DNA of 64,000 nt from Nocardia africana NBRC 100379 (GTDB lineage Bacteria; Actinomycetota; Actinomycetes; Mycobacteriales; Mycobacteriaceae), in the NCBI RefSeq assembly GCF_001612635.1, contig NZ_BDAV01000013.1, positions 124,001 to 188,000 of the forward strand, given 5' to 3'. Each line of letters begins with the position of its first letter. Position 1 is the first letter of the stretch. The translations under genes and the position numbers were made by a program. The notes beneath the pieces are model-generated. The model ran no database searches. It was given only the letters and a program-made list of their open reading frames with translations, and had not been told where the DNA came from. Positions 60,707 through 64,000 of the stretch are shown piece by piece.

Positions 60707-62158
60707 TCAGGACGGCGCGCCGAGCAGCACGGCCGGGTCGATCCGGATGCCGAACTGCTCGCGCAGCGCACGAGTCGCCGCGTGCATGCCGCACATGCCG
60801 TGCACACCGGGACCGGGCGGGGTCGCGGCGGAACACAGGTATACCCCGGGAAGCGGTGTGGCATAAGGGTTCCAGCGCGGCGTCGGGCGGAAGATCGTCT
60901 GCGCCGACGTCATCGCGCCTGCCGCGATATCGCCGCCGACGTAGTTGGCGTTGTGCGCGGACATGTGTGCTGCCGGGCACACGTGGGTGGCCAGGATCAG
61001 ATCACGGAAGCCGGGGGCGAAGCGTTCGAGTTGCGCGACGACTTCGGAACTCACGTCGCGGCCGGACCCGTGGGGTACATGGGCATAGGCGTAGAGCGTG
61101 TGGTTGTCGCCGGGAGCCCGGGACGAATCGACCACGCCCGGCTGGATCACCAGGACGTACGGCCGCTCGGCGTGGCGCCCCGACGCGACGCGACGTTCGA
61201 CGGCCATCGCCTCGGCTCGCGTGCCGACGACGTGCACGGTGCCCGCGGCCGCCAGCTCCGGCGCCTGCCACGGCACCGGGCCCGACAGGGCGAAATCCAC
61301 CTTGCAGGCCGCGCCGCCGAATCGATAGCGCTGCAACCGGTTTCGATATGCCGTGGGAACCCGCGCGATCCGGAGCAGTTCCGTCGGCGCGGTATCGAGC
61401 AGAACCGATCGCACGCCGGCGAATTCGTCCAGTGAATCGACGCGGTGGCCGGCGTGGACGCGCCCGCCGTGCCGCTCCAGATCGGCGATCAGCGCATCGA
61501 CGATGACCTGTGAGCCGCCGCGCGGAATCGGCCAGCCGCCCACATGGCCGAGGGTGCCCAGCAGCAGCGCCACACCGGCCGCCGAGAACTGCCGCGGCGG
61601 CATGATGGCGTGCGCACTCACCCCGGTGAACAGTGCTGCCGCGCGCTCCTCGCGAAAACGCAGGTCCCACATCGGCGATGCCTGCTCGAGCAGTCGGCGG
61701 CCGAACCGCACCGCGGTCAGCGGATCACGGGGAATACGGCGCAAATCCGACATCCCCAGCTCCACCACCGCCTCCCACTGTCGCACCAGCGGGGCGAACA
61801 GGCGCCGCCACGTCGCACCGTCGCGGCCCAGAGCCTCGACCGTGCGATCCAGATCTCGCCAGGCCGACGCGGCCACCCCGTCGTCGAGCGGATGTCCGTA
61901 GGAGATCTCGGGAGTCAGCAGGTCGACGCCGTGCGCGCCGAGATCGAAGGCGCGGAAGAACGGGGAGGCCAGCGCCATCGGATGCGCGCCCGCGCACACG
62001 TCGTGGTGATATCCGGGCAGGGTGAGCTCGGCGGTACGGCAGCCCCCACCGGCATGATCCGCGGCTTCGAACACCTCCACCGCGAGCCCCGCGCGGGCCA
62101 GCAACACCGCCGCGGCCAGACCGTTGGGCCCGGAGCCGACCACCACCGCATCCGCCAT
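60707..62158 (-). CDS. FAD-dependent oxidoreductase, phytoene desaturase-like
   Basis: A 483-residue flavoprotein of the carotenoid oxidoreductase/amine oxidase type. FAD motif: DAVVVGSGPNGLAAAVLLARAG, then the second FAD patch HAGGGCRTAELTLPGYHHDVCAGAHP. The C-terminal PGVYLCSAATPPGPGVHGMCGMHAA closes the FAD site. It resembles the NAD(P)/FAD-dependent CrtI-like proteins common in Nocardia and Mycobacterium but not the true CrtI of a carotenoid cluster; no crtB or crtE is adjacent. ATG at 62158, seven bases after TACAGT and without a ribosome-binding site. Confidence 0.88.
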   Translation of the reverse strand: MADAVVVGSGPNGLAAAVLLARAGLAVEVFEAADHAGGGCRTAELTLPGYHHDVCAGAHPMALASPFFRAFDLGAHGVDLLTPEISYGHPLDDGVAASAWRDLDRTVEALGRDGATWRRLFAPLVRQWEAVVELGMSDLRRIPRDPLTAVRFGRRLLEQASPMWDLRFREERAAALFTGVSAHAIMPPRQFSAAGVALLLGTLGHVGGWPIPRGGSQVIVDALIADLERHGGRVHAGHRVDSLDEFAGVRSVLLDTAPTELLRIARVPTAYRNRLQRYRFGGAACKVDFALSGPVPWQAPELAAAGTVHVVGTRAEAMAVERRVASGRHAERPYVLVIQPGVVDSSRAPGDNHTLYAYAHVPHGSGRDVSSEVVAQLERFAPGFRDLILATHVCPAAHMSAHNANYVGGDIAAGAMTSAQTIFRPTPRWNPYATPLPGVYLCSAATPPGPGVHGMCGMHAATRALREQFGIRIDPAVLLGAPS

Positions 62159-62199
62159 GATCACCACTGTAGGGCCCGAAAACCAAGGGGCTCAGCGCA

Positions 62200-62772
62200 T
62201 CAACTCCGGGTGGCCCAGTGGATGAGCACGCGCATGCGCTGTTCCCACAGGTCCGGGCGGAGGCGATGACTTCGGTCCAGCGCCGCCATACCGTGCAGCG
62301 TGCTCCAGAACACCTCGGTGTATTCCCCGGTCTCGGCTTCGGGGACCAGCGGCCGGAACAGCCGCTCGAGTTCCTCGAAGCAGTCGCGCAGGGTCTGCGG
62401 TGCGTCGGGACCGAAGGGCAGTTCGGTGTCCAGGACGAACATGGCGTCGTAGAGGGCGGCGTTCTCCGCCGCGAAACTCAGATAGGCGCGGGCGACGGCC
62501 TCCATCGCGGCATCGGGGCCGTCGGCCTGCTCGCGGGCAGCGCGGAGCACATCCCGCAACCGGCCGATGCCCTCCTCGGCCACGGCCGAGACGATTGCCC
62601 GTTTTCCCGAGAAGTGGCTGTAGAGCACGGGCTGGCTGTATTCGATGCGCTCGGCGAGCCGGCGTACGGTCACCGCATCCCAGCCGTCGGATTCGGCCAG
62701 TTCACGCGCACTGTCGATGATCGCCTGCCGGCGCTGGGCACGTTCGCGTTCCTTGCGTTCCTGAACCGTCAT
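62200..62772 (-). CDS. TetR-family transcriptional regulator
   Basis: A 190-residue TetR protein. HTH: RRQAIIDSARELAESDGWDAVTVRRLAERIEYSQPVLYSHFSGKRAIVSAVAEEG. The C-terminal part belongs to the TetR_C_13/WHG-like class (AVARAYLSFAAENAALYDAMFV, FWSTLHGMAALDRSHRLRP). Its promoter has a perfect palindrome overlapping a -10 box six bases before the ATG, so it is likely autorepressed. It sits 41 bp upstream of the FAD oxidoreductase on the same strand, so the pair may be an operon. Confidence 0.9.
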   Translation of the reverse strand: MTVQERKERERAQRRQAIIDSARELAESDGWDAVTVRRLAERIEYSQPVLYSHFSGKRAIVSAVAEEGIGRLRDVLRAAREQADGPDAAMEAVARAYLSFAAENAALYDAMFVLDTELPFGPDAPQTLRDCFEELERLFRPLVPEAETGEYTEVFWSTLHGMAALDRSHRLRPDLWEQRMRVLIHWATRS

Positions 62773-62778
62773 ATCGAA

Positions 62779-62795
62779 ATTCTAGCAACGCTAGA
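62779..62795 (-). promoter_or_regulatory. Probable autoregulatory operator over the TetR -10 box
   Basis: TCTAGC (62781-62786), AAC, GCTAGA (62790-62795): a perfect 6-bp inverted repeat. On the minus strand it overlaps TAGAAT (62784-62779), which ends 6 nt before the ATG. A bound repressor would mask the -10 box. Confidence 0.6.
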
Positions 62796-62839
62796 CAAGG
62801 TAGCGATTGCCGCGCCGCAACCACCGACGATCGCCGGAA

Positions 62840-63940
62840 CTAGACGTCGGTGGAGAAGCGGATCCCGCCGTCGGGCAGATCCACGCCCGGCCAGATTCGG
62901 GCGCCGCGCAGCAGCTCACAGCGGGCGCCGACGCTCGCGCCGTCACCGATCACCGCATCACGGACCAGCGCTCGCGGACCGATGCGCGCGCCGAATCCGA
63001 TGATCGAACGCTCCACGGTGGCGCCGGCCTCGACCCGGGCGCCGTCGAACAGCACCGCACCGTCGAGTCGCGCACCGGCGCCGACCTCGGCGCCGCGGCC
63101 CACGACCGTGCCGCCGATCAGCAGCGCACCCGGCGCGACGCCGGCACCGGGGTGGACCAGCGATTCCCCGCGCTGCCCCGGCAGCGCCGGAGAGGGCGCG
63201 ATACCCCGCACCAGATCTGCGGATCCGCGCACGAAATCCTCGGGCGTCCCCATATCCCGCCAGTACGAGGCATCGACATGGCCCTGGATGTGGGCGCCCT
63301 CGGCCAGCAGCGACGGGAACACCTCGCGCTCGACCGAGACCGGGCGGCCACTCGGGATCTTCTCGATGTATTCGCGGCGGAAGACGTAGCAGCCGGCGTT
63401 GATCTGGTCGGTCGGCGGATCCTGGGTCTTCTCCAGGAAGGCGGTGACCCGGCCGGTCTCGTCGGTGGGCACGCAGCCGAAGGCGCGCGGATCACCGACC
63501 CGCACCAGATGCAGGGTCACATCGGCACGGGTCGAGGCGTGCGTGTCGAGCACGGCGCCCAGATCGGCGCCGCCGAGGACGTCACCGTTGAAGACCATCA
63601 CGTTGTCGGCGCGCAGCTTCGGCAGCACGTTGCGAATGCCGCCGCCGGTCCCCAGCGGTTCGGTCTCGGTGACGTATTCGAGGTCGAGGCCGAGTTCGGC
63701 GCCGTCGCCGAAATGTTCCTCGAAGACCTCCGCCTTGAACGATGTGCCCAGCACCACATGCGTGATGCCGGCATCGGCGATCCGGGCCAGCAGGTGGTGC
63801 AGGAACGGCAGACCGGCGACCGGCAGCATCGGTTTCGGCGCCGACAGCGTCAGCGGGCGCAGCCGGGTGCCCTGGCCACCGACCAGGATCACGGCGTCAG
63901 TTGCGGTGTCCACGCCGCTCCCTCCCGAATTGTCCGGCAT
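62840..63940 (-). CDS. manC: Mannose-1-phosphate guanylyltransferase
   Basis: A 366-residue nucleotidyltransferase: N-terminal pyrophosphorylase domain (DAVILVGGQGTRLRPLTLSAPKPMLPVAG, VMVFNGDVLGG, QINAGCYVFRREYIEKIP) and C-terminal left-handed beta helix of hexapeptide repeats (GTVVGRGAEVGAGARLDGAVLFDGARVEAGATVERSIIGFGARIG). This architecture is that of the mycobacterial GDP-mannose enzyme Rv3264c, which adds GMP to mannose-1-P. It thus completes the pathway begun by ManA and ManB. ATG at 63940. Specificity for GTP over other NTPs is inferred from position and family. Confidence 0.9.
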   Translation of the reverse strand: MPDNSGGSGVDTATDAVILVGGQGTRLRPLTLSAPKPMLPVAGLPFLHHLLARIADAGITHVVLGTSFKAEVFEEHFGDGAELGLDLEYVTETEPLGTGGGIRNVLPKLRADNVMVFNGDVLGGADLGAVLDTHASTRADVTLHLVRVGDPRAFGCVPTDETGRVTAFLEKTQDPPTDQINAGCYVFRREYIEKIPSGRPVSVEREVFPSLLAEGAHIQGHVDASYWRDMGTPEDFVRGSADLVRGIAPSPALPGQRGESLVHPGAGVAPGALLIGGTVVGRGAEVGAGARLDGAVLFDGARVEAGATVERSIIGFGARIGPRALVRDAVIGDGASVGARCELLRGARIWPGVDLPDGGIRFSTDV

Positions 63941-64000
63941 CAGTCTTCCCCTTTTTCAGGTTCGATCCACGCGTTATCGCTGCGCTTCGCGGTCGCGCTC
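63941..64000. other. Upstream flank of manC, no gene seen
   Basis: Sixty bases to the window edge. The manC leader contains a run CTTTTTC at 63950-63956 (AAAAAG on the minus strand, a weak ribosome-binding purine tract). Nothing else can be supported. Confidence 0.4.

Overview
The window reads as a high-GC mycolic-acid actinomycete, most likely Nocardia or a close relative. Diagnostic genes are the MtrA-MtrB-LpqB cell-wall control operon, WhiB2, the coenzyme F420 genes fbiA and fbiB, the SigR/RsrA thiol-stress pair, the actinobacterial ribosomal micro-protein bL37 and AlkB alkane hydroxylases with paired rubredoxins. From recalled gene order (not a search), the stretch from sigR to manC follows the Mycobacterium tuberculosis sigH (Rv3223c) to manB/manC (Rv3264c) region, with extra genes inserted. 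I found no tRNA, rRNA, CRISPR array, IS element or prophage.

Layout. 1-7.7 kb: accessory genes, namely a secreted glycine-rich protein, a membrane protein, an AraC regulator, TrmO, an NDH-2-like oxidoreductase, a TetR, and a quinone-oxidoreductase/TetR divergon with a clear operator. 7.8-9.3 kb: bL37, rsrA and sigR, with a textbook SigR promoter before sigR. 9.4-13.6 kb: ybaK, a MarR-MFS efflux operon under a nested palindrome, a small secreted protein and an SRAP protein. 13.7-21.6 kb: aldehyde dehydrogenase, aroA-rsgA (rsgA apparently starts at CTG), and regulator/enzyme pairs including an HxlR/MDR divergon with two inverted repeats. 21.6-33.7 kb: secA, an Rv3235-family gene, then a lipid block (WS/DGAT-like protein, DUF6912, ferredoxin reductase, two fatty acid desaturases) with a repeated 19-bp operator at two promoters; then bluB and a thiolase. 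33.8-42.7 kb: hpf, comF-like, lpqB-mtrB-mtrA, tmk, a secreted micro-protein and ahcY. 42.8-46.6 kb: a DcuSR-like two-component system divergent from dctA. 46.6-50.6 kb: an alkane locus in the order alkB, two rubredoxins, tetR, second alkB, with a tandem 69-bp hairpin repeat between the first alkB and the rubredoxins and a shared palindrome before both alkB genes. 50.7-64 kb: nudix gene, fbiB-fbiA, whiB2, a zincin-like protein, DUF3499, GDP-mannose genes (manB, a TobH-like gene, manA, manC), a CDF transporter, a carotenoid-desaturase-like oxidoreductase and a TetR.

How they work together. ManA, ManB and ManC make GDP-mannose for mannosylated envelope lipids. FbiA and FbiB build F420. The reductase should supply electrons to the desaturases, beside an acyltransferase-like protein. 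The rubredoxins feed AlkB. RsrA/SigR and WhiB2 are redox-linked regulators. Many starts were moved inward from the longest reading frame on ribosome-binding-site or family grounds. Several genes have no Shine-Dalgarno sequence but a TANNNT box 6-7 nt before the start, which suggests leaderless mRNAs.
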